Assembly (NCBI GenBank): GCA_023014335.1
Contig: JAECYW010000036.1
Location: 372,001 to 436,000 of the forward strand
Length of the DNA: 64,000 nt
Direction: 5' to 3'
Origin: Galerina marginata
Taxonomy: Eukaryota > Basidiomycota > Agaricomycetes > Agaricales > Galerinaceae
A model generated the notes under the pieces. The model searched no databases and was not told the DNA's origin. It saw nothing but the letters and a program-made list of their open reading frames with translations. Below, in pieces: positions 34,401 through 45,900 of this stretch (positions within the stretch are counted from its first letter, which is position 1; the number at the start of each line of letters is the position of its first letter). Both the position numbers and the translations under genes were made by a program.

Positions 34401-37190
34401 AGCAACATTACGAAGAAGCAGCTGAAGGAGGTGCACGAGACCATTGCCAAACAGCTCAATGACTCGAACGTTCGTAGAGATATCCGAAAAGAGCTCGAGA
34501 ACATGGGAAAGAGCGTAGTGGCGATGGAGGCCGACTTCGCAAAGGTCCACGCATATGTCAAAAAGCTCGACAACCTCGGTGTTGTCCTCGACAAGAATAA
34601 CCAAGTCATAAGATTCGCTCCAGAGTGAAAGTTAATGCATGATGTACGTTGTTTGAAATCTGGTAATTCTAACTCCTCGTTCTGTTTTATGTTAGGAATA
34701 CAACTCCCTCATGAATATATCTCAAGAAACTGCAACCATTCTTAGTTCTAAGATCCAAGGTTGGTCTTTGTAAATTATTTTTGGGCGGTTATTCAACATT
34801 TCTATGCAGATCTTTTGGATATATTTTCGCCCTTCGTAGGATCAAAGGCTTCAGCCGTAAAAAAAGAAATAAAGCTTAACGAATATATTTCCGTTCGTTT
34901 CATTTTACTCGAATCATTACACAGTAGCCTGAATTTCTTCGTAGGAACTTGAAGAATTTGTCAAGAACGGAACCTCCAACGCTAATCGGTTCCTGAAGCT
35001 CCGTGAAGACGTCGTCGCCTTCCAGAAGAAGCTGCATGATATTATCCCCAACCAGATTACAGATGTCAAGGAACAGCTTAAAAATGTTGATGCGGATATC
35101 CAAAAGCTTGAGGGGGAGCTCAAAGAGTTTGTATTTTCCTGACTTTTGATTTCCCATTGGCGACGCTAATGAAGCGTACTAATTCTCCAGACTGGCGAGA
35201 TTCGTAAGTCAATATTCCTTCTTACTTTCCAATTCCGAAAAACTCATTACACTAGCTCGCAGAATCGTGGTACGATGCGAGGCCCTCGGATGGCTTGTCC
35301 GTTGTCGTGAACTTGGCACCGAAGGCTACTCTCCCCATTATTGTTAGTACAATGTTGCGACTTACAGAAAGCTTACTCATGAATAAGACCCATAGGCTAA
35401 GATTTTTTCTTTCTTCGGCTCGACGACTATGGAGGAAACCATGGCCAAGGGGGAGGAGAAAGAAAGTAAGGATTCTTTTTTTTTCCTGATCGTCTAGGGT
35501 TCAATTATTCACAATACTTTCCCTTACCCCTTAGGAAAGGAAATCGAACTCAAAGGTCTTAAGAAACAAAAAGGCGATCTCAATGCGCGAAGGTTCCATC
35601 TTGAGGCAGCCCTCGTCGAGCTCAATGCCCTGGATGCAACCTTTGCTGACCTGATTGGTCGTTTGACCACTATGGAGACTATTTGGAGAATGGTACGAAC
35701 ACAATCGGCAGGTAGCATCTTTCTCATGTACTGATAATCTCGAACGACGTTTTCTAGTTGGTCAATAGGGGTGTTCATGGTAGCGTTTTTGGGTCATTTT
35801 TCGTTCGTTTTTTCACTTTATTTTTTGTTCATTTTTACCGCCAACTTCAAAATCCTGGCAGTAAAAACGAATGAAAAATGAAATGAAAAATGACCGAAAA
35901 ATTGCTACTGTGAACCTCCAGGTCAGGAAATTCCCCAAAAACGAGCGAAAAATGGAATCAAAAATGGAAAAGACGCTATTCGGCTGTCCGGCTGTGATTA
36001 AAGTCCGCTCCCTTGAACTTCGGTTTCTTATAGGTGCTAATTTCACAAGTTCTCCGTCTAAGCCTGGCCTCGGAAAGAATCTCAAGTTGTTTTTACTCTT
36101 AGTGTCTGTGGTCAAGTTCAAGGTCATAGGATATCATACTATCGTATCACAGCTATACTATAAGAAATAAGACAAAGAGTAGCCTAGTAGTAGAAAGTTT
36201 CGTGATAACAAGGGAAGGCCGAAAAAGCCATCGACGTTGAGGCCTTGCTGCCAGATCGGAGACAACAAGTTCACGGCTGTAGGTGAAAGAGGCAGAAGTG
36301 TGGGTGTTTTGAAGTTGTAGGAGTGATACTACGAGCATAGAAACACAGAGGACTCAACATACCGACCCCAGCATCCACAGCCCTTCCCACCTCGCTCCAA
36401 AGGAGCTTGACATCCATTCATCTTAGAGCCTTAACCTGCTGCGGGCAAAAGAGGGCGTGTGTTTGGGTGGGTAGCGCCCTTTCCGGTTCAAAGCATGTTC
36501 TGAGGATGATGGTGGCCTATCCACACTCGTCGTGAGTAGTCCGTTCGCGGGTTGAGGCCTGAGGATGGGCTACGCGACCGTCATTTTCAGCTACGGATAA
36601 TACATGTCACTTAGTAATATAGAACTCACAATGTGTTGCGCCCATGGGCGTCGAGGACAACGACGACGCGGAAGACGTTGGGTAGAGTGTGGGAGGTGGG
36701 AGGTGGGAGGGAGGGACAGCGAAGCGAAATCAGTGGTGCAAACACGTAGAGCGGAGATTGAAACCATAACAAAAAACGAGAATGAAAAATGAAACGAAAA
36801 ATGAGACGGTTTACGAAAAACACCTATCGAGGCTGTTTTTCAGGATTTTCTCATTTTTGGACTCGTTTTTGATGCCATTTCTGACAGAAAAACGAAACGG
36901 AAAAACGACCGAAAAATAGAACGAAAAACCTTACCGTGAACCGCCCTAATGACGCGATCAAGTTCAAAGAAGGATTGGTGAAAGTGAACAAGCCAGCTGG
37001 ATCAAAGGGGAGCGCTAATGATGATAAAGACGAGGCGGCTGTAAGTCCAACAGGCTAATTAAATTCTCCAGACTCATCTGACCTGTCTTCAGCTCGTTGC
37101 GCTTCGCATGAAGAGTCTCAAGGTCGTCTACTTCACTTTACAAGACGCCTTGGACACCTACTGTATGTTCTGTCGGTCGCTCCGTAGAGG
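34401..37190 (+). pseudogene. Alpha-helical coiled-coil protein gene, split by a mobile element
   Basis: Exons at 34401-34625, about 34700-34760, 34946-35130, about 35260-35380, 35536-35696, 35757-35766 continuing after the insertion to 37041, and 37095 onward. Helical heptad patterns dominate (KKQLKEVHETIAKQL, KEQLKNVDADIQKLEGELKE). The order of helices and the small size hint at fungal alpha-pore-forming (Cry6/haemolysin-BL-like) proteins, but this is a guess from pattern only. Breaks: no start codon in frame, one mid-gene junction (near 34625-34697) whose phase does not fit, a 1181-bp insertion in an exon at 35767, and a small insertion near 37162 that alters the C-terminus compared with the copy ending at 31762. 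Probably non-functional. Confidence 0.55.
35767..36947. mobile_element. Inverted-repeat element inserted in a coding exon, 1181 bp
   Basis: The left end begins AGGGGTGTTCATGGTA and the right end is its imperfect inverted copy (reverse strand AGGGCGGTTCACGGTA), followed on both sides by T-rich CATTTTTCG-like blocks. Flanks are AAT (35764-35766) and AAT (36948-36950), a 3-bp target duplication. Removing the element plus one AAT restores the uninterrupted exon seen at 31531-31617, which proves insertion. Each end is itself part of a palindrome: 35767-35919 folds back on itself and 36770-36947 does so less perfectly. The interior encodes no transposase. A 3-bp duplication suits Harbinger- or CACTA-like elements, but the class is not assigned. 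Confidence 0.82.
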
Positions 37191-38990
37191 GGGAATTCCG
37201 AGACGCTCTTCTGCTCGATCTATTTTTAATATGACTACATAGCATGCTAGGCTCAACAACACCCTATAACAAACCCATCACACCGTCCTCAGTTAGCCGT
37301 TGTGCTGTTATCATATTTTTTTACGCACACCAATCCGCCTCTCACCGCCAGTCCTCCCTCCCGCCCTCTCCTTAATCTCCTTCCCAGCCTCCTTCCACGA
37401 CCGTGGGGGCAACACATACCCCTCTGACACCCTTGCATAAGTCAACCCCATCCCCGGGATCTTCGCAGCAGTAGCAACAGCCCTCAACTTCCTGGGATCA
37501 ATAACGCCGAGCGAGGCATCAACGACGTCGTTCCGGATATGGATATACTTGACGAGGGCGACGCCGACCGTCGCGGTGGTTATGCTGGTTTTTGGATGTT
37601 TGATTTCTAGGGTTTGGTATAGCTTGTTATGGGATTGGGATTCAGAGAGGTTGATTTACAAAAATTAGAGAGGGCGAAGACGCACCTCACACTTCATTAG
37701 AAAAGCACTCTCTTTCACTCGGGCAGCTTTGACGTGGATCTGTACCACGCCCGTTACTCTCAACGACCGATGAGTGGATCCACGGTTCGCTAATAATGTT
37801 AATGGTGATCCCCATCCCAGCGAGAACGTTCCGCAGTGTGTCTTTCTCTGCGCCAGAGCTGCTTGCGCAGGAGAAAGAGACGACGGGTGGGTTGGGTGTT
37901 ACCTGTGGGGTTTAAAGAAGGGTCAGGAATTACGGATAAGATGTGAGATGAGTTACATTCCCACCTATTTTGGGCCACGGGTACGAGCCCGAGCTGCATC
38001 CAAACTAAAACGTGCAGATTTGTATGATATCTATACACCTGGTCGTAAATATAATTAGTGTAGATTTACTACCCCGCCGCTAGTAAATTGTTAGCACAAG
38101 TATAAGTCTCCTATTGTTGGAATAAAATAAAGTACCCCGACATCGCCCCAGTACTATAACCAAGAAAATTAAAATTCAACCAAAAATATCAGTCCTGATT
38201 CGGAAGAAGCGTCCGTTCCTCGATGGCACCCTTGCCATCGGAACCGCCATCTGTAGTTCCACGGATCCCTTTGGATCGAAAAATCAGCCAGACGCCATCG
38301 AACGCTCGACGTTTCTTGCGCACCATCCAAACTTGCCGACCTTCACATAAATCGTCTCCGAAAGCGGTGCGAGACGGGACGAAGATCGTCAATCCGTAAC
38401 GGCTCTTGGCCTTCCAGGTTCGAACTGCTGATGGAGAAAGGCGGGTACTGGTTGGATCGATAGACGGAGGCGGGGCCACGGCAATCAGCGGCAGTGGCGT
38501 TCTCTCATCCTGTGCTCAAGTAGTGGATGAGGGAAGGGTTGTAGGCGAGATTAGATCGCATTAAGCTGGGTTTCGCATTTGAGTGGGGTAATTGGGGTGA
38601 TGATAGCATGACGTACCAGGTGGGTCAGAAATATCAGGTCCTCTTTTCGTACATCCCCGCTTCTTAACGTTGTGACTCTGAGTTAGCCCATATCCTCAAG
38701 GAGGCGACGAACGACGCCGAAACGACGTCGTCAAGACCTGTATCATAATAGCTAAAAAGAGCCAAAATACGTTATAAGCAGGAGCATTGAATGGATAACC
38801 ACTTACTTACCTGATTTCTCAGGTCCTTTGGCTCGGAACGGCCAATGAAGAGGGACGGGAAGGTCGTGGTCGTGTTTGAGGAAGAGATCGTTCTCCGAAT
38901 GTTTCCGGACCAACCCGATTGGCTAGCACACACTTACCGGCCAGCCTCCAATTCGTTCTCGCCATCTGCAACGTCTGCCACGCAATCTCG
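36948..38990. repeat. Segmental duplication, unit 2
   Basis: Second copy of the block at 31512-33570, starting with the resumed exon of the helical gene and followed by the minus-strand relics in the same order. It lacks the extra duplicate block present in unit 1 (33560-33860). Confidence 0.72.
37330..38990 (-). pseudogene. Relics of the same unrecognised minus-strand gene, copy 2
   Basis: Blocks 37880-37780 (DTLRNVLAGMGITINIISEP), 37750-37690, 37620-37340, 38479-38189 (an open frame of 96 codons ending LLPNQD, stop TGA) and 38990-38820 pair with the relics at 32.4-33.9 kb. The longest block is Arg/Lys-rich with FVPSRTAFGDDL. No complete frame; function unknown. Confidence 0.45.
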
Positions 38991-40500
38991 AGACACAAAT
39001 GCGTCGGGATACGTTTTAACTGTGGTAAAGTATTCATGGTAAGAATGTTTTGTATACACATGAAGACCGACTGAGCAAATTACCAGCGCTTTTGACGAAA
39101 CCGCACACTGGCAGCTCGACACGTTCATTCCATTTTTACACAGTTCAAGAATCACTACTGATCAAACACACGGTCGATTCAGACGCACTTTTTGAGTTCG
39201 GGGATCATCCAAAAGCGCTCGTCCAAATGATCAGACTCAAGTCAAACAATCGATGCTGACTGACAACAAATAACCAGCCAATAGTGGGAAATTAAATAAA
39301 CTGATGCTATTGCAAAAGAGGGTTCGAACGGAGAGCCAGCAATATTCCTCGCCGCAGCCTGCAGGGCATGAGGCGATTAAATAAACTCCATTCAAGTTGC
39401 AGGGACGTCCATAGGTCTGTGCACGCTCATATAACAAAGCTGGAGTCAGGTTCGCCGGTATTTCTTTCATTCTTCCCTCCCCACTTCAACACTCGTCTTT
39501 CCGCTCGCTTGTCGTAACTGAAATTCTGGTTTTTACGACGCCTTTTCATCCTTCCTCGTATTTACTTGATCTACGCCTTGTAGGACTAAATACCTAACTC
39601 TTCCCCTGGGGCTCTACGTCGTTCAAGCACAAGCAAGTTTGTCCACTGATCGTTTATTGCCCGCCCAGGGATCTATGCCAATCTCTGTCACCATTCTTCG
39701 TGCTGCTTTTGATAATTGAACTCATCTCGTCTACTCCAAGTCCTCGTTCTCCCTCCTGAAACCGTAGGAAGGATTCAAAACCTTTATCTACATTATATTG
39801 GCGTTACCTGCGTAAACGGACAAAGAGCCTGAGGTATGTAAAATTATCATGATCTTAGGCACTTTTGATTTCGATTTCGTTATCCAGTTTAGATATACGC
39901 GTGACCCTTTCCCGCTCTTGAGGATGCAAACTTATCGCTGTGCGTGCCCTTTCTTATTCCATCTTCTCCGAGTCTACCTCAAGCAAGTAGTGATGCCATC
40001 ACCCATGCCGCTTCCTACTATTTTGATTTTTTCTCCTACATCGATATCGACAGGTATTGGACGGACCTGTCGTTGTTTTATTTCTTCCCCATAAGGTCTG
40101 ACCTGCTTCGAGTTCGTTCAACGACTAGGTCCGCCTTATCGGTGTCCAGAAGAAAACATGGGGTTCGTCCATTGGCCTCTTGATCTGCGTTTTTACGTTC
40201 TTCATAATCGCCTTCCATCCTTCTGTTCTCATTTACGTTCTTGTTGTGGTATTCGGAGGAAGTATCCTTCCTCCGTAATGCAATTTATATTGTTGCGTTT
40301 TCATCGCTGTTGAAAACAAGTTGACTTGTCGCCTCCACATCGAACTCAGCGTCCCATTAATATCTTCTTAATACAGAGCTCTGCGATTCCTTTATGTGCC
40401 CATTAAGGACGGAGGTGTGTTCCAATCTATCGCGGTGCGTGACCATTTTGGGGTCTTTTTCTTTTTATTTCTCTTTTCCATCATCTCTACCATGATCCGG
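38991..40500. other. Gap with no recognisable gene
   Basis: AT- and CT-rich sequence, short frames only. Two ACCTGCGTA motifs (39805 and 40612) resemble the subterminal motifs of the element at 24837-25895, so part of this stretch may be a related, end-damaged element. Confidence 0.4.
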
Positions 40501-40504
40501 TGGT

Positions 40505-40655
40505 GGATTCTGCGTCTTTCTAACCTGTGTTGTACAAAAGGTGCTCCGAAAGTAACTTGCGTAAATACTTGCGGTTACCAGGAGAACATGTGCGAATGAT
40601 CCTTTTACCTGCGTAGGAAATATGTCCGATTTATTGCACACTATATGTGCCATAC
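40505..40655. mobile_element. Solo right end of the 24837-type inverted-repeat element
   Basis: CGATTTATTGCACACTATATGTGCCATAC at 40628-40656 equals the right terminus of the element at 24837-25895 base for base over about 29 positions. Subterminal CTTGCGTAAAT and ACCTGCGTA motifs precede it. No matching left end was found upstream, so this is a truncated copy or one whose other end is rearranged. Confidence 0.6.
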
Positions 40656-40659
40656 ACCA

Positions 40660-41460
40660 GTGACGACGAAAAGCAGAGAATGTTTCCACTCGACTTCACA
40701 GTTAGGGGGATAAGCATCACTTCTAGTGTTGCCACGACACGGAGGGCTCGATTCCGCCCCGAAGTCGCAGAGCGTGATGGAAATCGATGCGTCTTGACGA
40801 GGATGACGGATCTGATCTGCGACGCCGTGCACCTCCTGGCTCACAGCAAGAGTGATATGGTACACGTGTCTTACTTTCATTCTATACTCGCTCATCATCG
40901 CAATGGTCATAGTACATTACGGCTTATACCCAGCGTCGCAGTAGAAATCCTACGACTGGTGGCAACCTTGTAGAGGATATCAACATCGTCCAAAATGGGC
41001 TTTTTCTGAACAAGTTGACTCACGTCGTGATTCTTTTTGTATAATATTAACAATTCAAGATTTGACGGTGTTAATAACCATTACCAGGCGCCTAAATTTG
41101 CCATGACCACGGACGACATCAACCCCACCGCGCCACTAGGAGAAAAGAGGTATACAGCGCATCTTTTCGAGCCTAAGGTCCCAGAATTTCTTGACGTTCT
41201 CGCTGCACCTCCTTCCCGTACTCCACTCCGGATTTCTGATACTCCTGACTGGCCGCCCGCTATATATTCTCTTCGATGCCGTCTACGCTAACGCCATTCT
41301 TCACCATTTTGGAACTCAGGAGCTGAAGGATGAGGGCGCAGTCACCTGGACGGACGCCTTATTTAAGCGATTTGTTTCTCGTTCTATTAAACACTTCCTC
41401 TCGGGCCACGACATTTACAAGTTGGAAAAATACGAAATTTACAATGCCGTACCCGAATGA
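40660..41460 (+). pseudogene. HNH endonuclease-domain protein, one frameshift, 5' end missing
   Basis: Basidiomycete HNH nuclease-domain family. The first block (to 40859) contains FRPEVAERDGNRCVLTRMTD and CDAVHLLAHSKSD, that is, the Cys/Thr and C-x-A-x-H-x-x-x-H core of the HNH motif. Splicing 40859 to 40913 gives YITAYTQRRSRNP ... NGLFLNKLTHVV. A second intron (from 41039 to an acceptor at 41088) leads to FAMTTDDINPTAPLGEKRYT, then SDTPDWPPAI. A one-base shift near 41255 is needed to continue ILFDAVYANAILHHFGTQ, ending TGA at 41458-41460. The solo transposon end touches the 5' side, and no start exon is visible upstream. Either a pseudogene or a gene with a sequence error; family assignment is firm, activity doubtful. 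Confidence 0.7.
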
Positions 41461-41759
41461 CTTCTTGAAATTTTGAGCTGGTAATTTACGCTGAACTTCT
41501 CGAATCTATGTAAGTTTTAACGTAAACCTCGACCTAATATGTAGATTTCAATGATGATTATAGCTAGAAGGCATCGTTATCTTGGTCTCAAAACAAAGAA
41601 CAAGTCCCGAATCATGACCCACCACTCTCTCCACTCAAGTTTCATTTCGGTCCTTCCACCGTACCCATACCCAGCTTCCCTCCCTCGTACCCGCCCGCCT
41701 CTCCCCCCGCGCCAGTGCCCCCAAACAGCGGCACCCACATCCCCATTACCCCGCCCATC

Positions 41760-42400
41760 AAGCAGGACAGATTCAGTACACGTCATCGATTGACGCGTAC
41801 AGACCGCCTACCCGACAACCGACACATCATCGGTCATCGAGGAGGAAAAAAAGGGCGGCTTCCAGCCTAGGCCCACTGACTCGATCAACAACGAGCCGGG
41901 CGGCGGTGAAAGCAGCGCCCACTGGTCCTCGTTCAAAAATCCGCAGGATGTACGTGTTATCGATGACGCGTACACACAACCCCCCCGGACACATCATCAG
42001 GAGGGAAAGCGAGCGGGCATCCAGCCCCGCCCGCCCATTTGATAACCGACGAGGAGGGGCTGCGGTGGAAGCAGCCACTACAGCACTCCCGCGCCCCCTC
42101 CACCGTCCTGCTCCTCGTACTACAATCCACACCACCCGCTCAATGACTGACACTTTGTCAGTCGTCAAGGAGCGAAAAGAGGCGGGTATATCCAGCCCCC
42201 GCCCACTAACACGATCAACAACGAAGAGGGGCTCCTTCCATCGCAGCCCCACCCTCTCGATCCGCAGTATGTACGGGTCATCGAAGACACGTACACACCG
42301 CCCGCTTGACGACACGTCGACGAGGGAAAAGGGGCAGGCATCTAGCCCCGCCGCCCCTTCGATTATTGATGAGAGCATGCTCCGCCCATGCTATCCCCCC
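41760..42400. repeat. GC-rich imperfect tandem repeats, about four units of 130-180 bp
   Basis: A unit with the order CGATGACGCGTACACA ... GAGGGAAA ... GGGCGGGCATCCAGCCCC-like ... CGACGAGGAGGGGCT recurs starting near 41770, 41950, 42120 and 42270, with substitutions and indels. Read in one frame, parts give YVRVIDDAYT-type peptides, so this may be decayed repeat-protein coding sequence. It is in-frame open for only about 190 codons and shows no start. Confidence 0.55.
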
Positions 42401-42812
42401 GCCTCTGCGCACTTTCCTCCCTTCCCTGCTCGTCTTGCTGCCTTGAACGTGTTCGTGGGGGTGAACGTCGAAGCCTAGCCCACATCTCTTGAAGGGGGGG
42501 CAGGCGCGAGAGGCGGAGGTGCAAGGGAAGGGAAGCCGCCGGCCCACATCGTCGAAATGGAGGGGCACGCAGCGGGTGACGACGTAGGAAGAAGGAAAAT
42601 GGAGGGATAAGGGGAAAAGGAAGGGAGGGAGGGAAAGGACAGAAGTTTAGGGCAGGCAGCGTGAAATTTCCCAAAAGGGCAAAAAGGGCGGGACGGTGCG
42701 AATTGGGTGCGCGAATGCGGATTGTGAGCGCCGTGCTGCAATGTTCAGTCCGTAATCCAGCGGCTCGAATAAGCAGAGCGGAGGGCGTGCCTAAAATCGA
42801 GGGCTGGGGCGA

Positions 42813-42873
42813 CATTTCGTTTGGCGCGTTGATGAGGCATTTTCGAAAATGCCTCCTCAAAGTCCCAAACGAA
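42813..42873. promoter_or_regulatory. Large hairpin upstream of the TET/JBP-like gene
   Basis: CATTTCGTTTGG ... TGAGGCATTTTCG is followed directly by AAAATGCCTC ... CCAAACGAAATG, an interrupted inverted repeat with about 30-base arms and almost no loop. It ends 78 bases before the start codon at 42951, in the likely promoter or 5' leader. It could be a control element, or a scar of two abutting element ends. Confidence 0.6.
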
Positions 42874-42950
42874 ATGTTCCCGCGCCCTTTTATTTACATC
42901 CGCCCGCCGTTGTCTTGTCTCAGACCTCCTCTCTCTCTCAAACCACCACG

Positions 42951-45900
42951 ATGAGCTCTAAACGCACCCAGAAACACGTCAAGCTCCGCTCTGCAGCATC
43001 CAACAAGGCGGCGGACGGAGCGCGCCAAGGTTTTAGCGAGCCCCCGCCGTTTCGCACGCCCGCGCCGCTTCCCGCAGGAGCCGTCCGCATCGAGCTTGCT
43101 GGACGCGACTCCCGCCTCCCCACACTCTACGAGCTTCCAAAGCACCCAAAAGTACCAGAGAAGCACGGCCGAATCGTTCTTGCCGTGTACGACCACCACA
43201 AGAGCGCAATGGACAAGCTGCTCCGCTATGTTGGCGCACTCTCGGCGCCTGCGAGCTTGAAGGAAAGCATTGCTCGAGGTGAGGCTCTACACTGTTTTAC
43301 GTACTCATTTTGACATGTTTCAGGTCTCCTTATTCTCACCCCAAGCAACAACGACTATCTCCTTAGCAGAGATGAGTTCGGGACCGGGAAAGACAGCGAT
43401 GACAGGTTGATTTCCTGGGCTTTGGCAAAGTAAGCGTCTTGTCATTGTGTTTTTCGCTATTTCTCACGTTCGAAAAGGGGGGAGCTCACCGCGTACGAAA
43501 GCAAAGGACTTGAGAAGGTGCAGAAGGGGTTGCTGGGCCCAGCAAATCTTCGAGGAGAGGGCGATGCCGTTCTCGGACCGGACGGGGAGATGGTTGGCGG
43601 TATCGAATTTCAACGCGGAAAGCGTGCGGTGCCTCTCATGAGCGGGCGCAACTGCTACCCGCTCAGCATCAGCGTCCAGCAGCAGAAGAATCTTTCCGCC
43701 CCCTATGCGGCTAACAAGGCGTTCGGAGTCAAGATGGGGGCGGAGGAAAAATCGCGCTCGCAGACCCTGAAGGTAAGTAGGATGACCTAAACAGAAGCAG
43801 GCGCTGATGAGAGACAGTTTGGAGCCGCCGTGGCCATGCATGCTCTTCGGAAGGGCGCGCCGGACTACGTCGACGCCCTCACCGTCCAGTGCGAGGTCGC
43901 CAACGTACCAAGAATAGGTACCGACACCAACGTCGCATTCCCAGCTTTTCAGCTGAACATCGCAGGTGCGTTAGCCAAACGCAGAGCGGAAAAGAAAAAG
44001 AAACAGAACCAGAAGGGTGAGAAACCTCCACACCTTGCTCGATCCAAGCTAACGTCTGCAGTGAACGAGATCAAGGTTCTCGGAAACGCGGGTAGGGTTC
44101 ACGCCGACAGTCCAGACAGCCCTGGAGGAGTCACGGCGGTGTCATGCCTCAGCGAAGAGCACCCAGACGTGGAGCCGGACCTATTCCACCTGATGCAGGT
44201 GGGATGCGCTTGGGTCAACCAGAGTCTGTCCACGTTCTGCTTCTGCGGTTTGGACATGCACACTGGCGCTCAGCCCCTTTACGTCGACGAACGCAAGAAG
44301 CCTAACAAACCTTTCCACCGGCTTACACTCATCGCTTATCCTCAAGGCGACGTTCTCGACGGCAAGGAAGCTGTCGCGCTCGCTGCGATTCCTGGCCCTC
44401 CCGACAAACCCCCGAAAGAGGGGAAAGAGCCGAAGCCGCCAGCGCTCTTGACGATCGCCAAGGAGCTCAGAAACGCTGAGGAGTGAGCCATTTTCTTTTT
44501 TTTTTCGCTTGAAAGCCACTCACCGCTCTCACAGCCTCCACAAGCTCTCTGAACGAAACACGTGCAACCAGGCGACGTACGCGCACGACGGCGAGTACAT
44601 TATGGAGCCCGTCAGCCAAGTCGGACTCGTCTCTCGAGGGCTGGTGGAGTTCACGATGGGCGTGATCAAGCAGCTCCCCCCCGCGCTTCTCGTGCGTCTG
44701 GATCCCGCCAAGTTCCTCTCAGCTATCAGTTACGTAAACGAAGACGGAGTGCGTATGGAGGTGCCGCCGTGGGCGATGGGGCCTGGCTGGAGCGGCGAAG
44801 ATGTCAAGGTCGGCACCAGCTATGCGCCCATCTTGAAGGAGCAAGGCGTCAAGAAAATCACCGAGCTCAAGCCTGAAGTTTTGGCGCGGCTCTGGAACTC
44901 GGATAATCTTCGCACGTCGTATCCGTTCAATAACAAGCGCCGCACGGAGGGGATGCAGGCTTGGCCAGTGCATTGTGCCGACAAAGCCTCGAAGATCCCG
45001 TTGTGCATCGTGACGGAAGGGCCTAACGGCGTCCTCGGCGGTCGTTCAGCGCGACGGAGTGAGTTGATTGTTTCTTTCTTTGCTCGTTTGACTGATATCA
45101 TCTTCAGCGTATGTGAATCGGGCGATACCAAACCCTGAAAGGAGGAAGAAGAAACAAAAGGAGGTCAAAGGTATCGGTCAGCTCCTTCTGAACATTCTGG
45201 GCTCTGAAAAAAATTATCCAGATGGCAAAAACGCAGGAGATAAACGAAAACGCACAGGTACGCCATGTGCCATCATCACTTCCGCCTCCTGACCTCTCCG
45301 CCTTCAGGAAAAGACAAAGAAAGAGACTCGAAGCGGGCACGAAAGGGTAATTTCCTGTCTCTTCTGTGAGTACACGTCTGATATATTTCACGGTCAGACG
45401 ATCAAGTGGTCAGTGATAATCATGGTACGTCTTTTCGCCCAATTACTCTTCGTTGTCTAATGTGATCTCAGTTGGTAGTTCTAGTTTACGTCGAAGCCAA
45501 CGCTTGCATCATATGTAGCACCTCGATGCTTCAGGCGTCTCTGAGGGTCCGTTACCATTGTATTCTTAGTCCAAATGTATTTTTAAAACATGAACAGACG
45601 AGCCCGAGTCTGAAGAGGAAACCATTGTGTTCGGGTCCAAAGACTCCAAACCTGTCGAACATTTCTCAAGGTCAGACAAAGATGAATCAGAACCCGAAGG
45701 TTAGTATTTTCCGCAATTTTTCCTGAGAGCGGTATTGATGCATTGACAGCTTCCGATTCCGAAAACGAGGACGATGGACCAATGCCTGGACCCAGGATGG
45801 GCGATCGGATTGTCCAAGGTTTGTCGAGGATGCTCCTCTGCTTGATTACACGTTGATCTGGAATCAGACGCAGACTCCGAGGACGAAGATTCTGATTCTG

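Noticed and set aside
39300..39360. tRNA gene, from a GGTTCGAAC-like T-loop
   Set aside because: No matching acceptor stem, D-loop or anticodon arm around it.
41906..42478. 190-codon plus-strand and 183-codon minus-strand open frames
   Set aside because: They overlap each other in the GC-rich tandem repeats, have Arg/Pro-rich low-complexity composition, and show no splice context or family motif.
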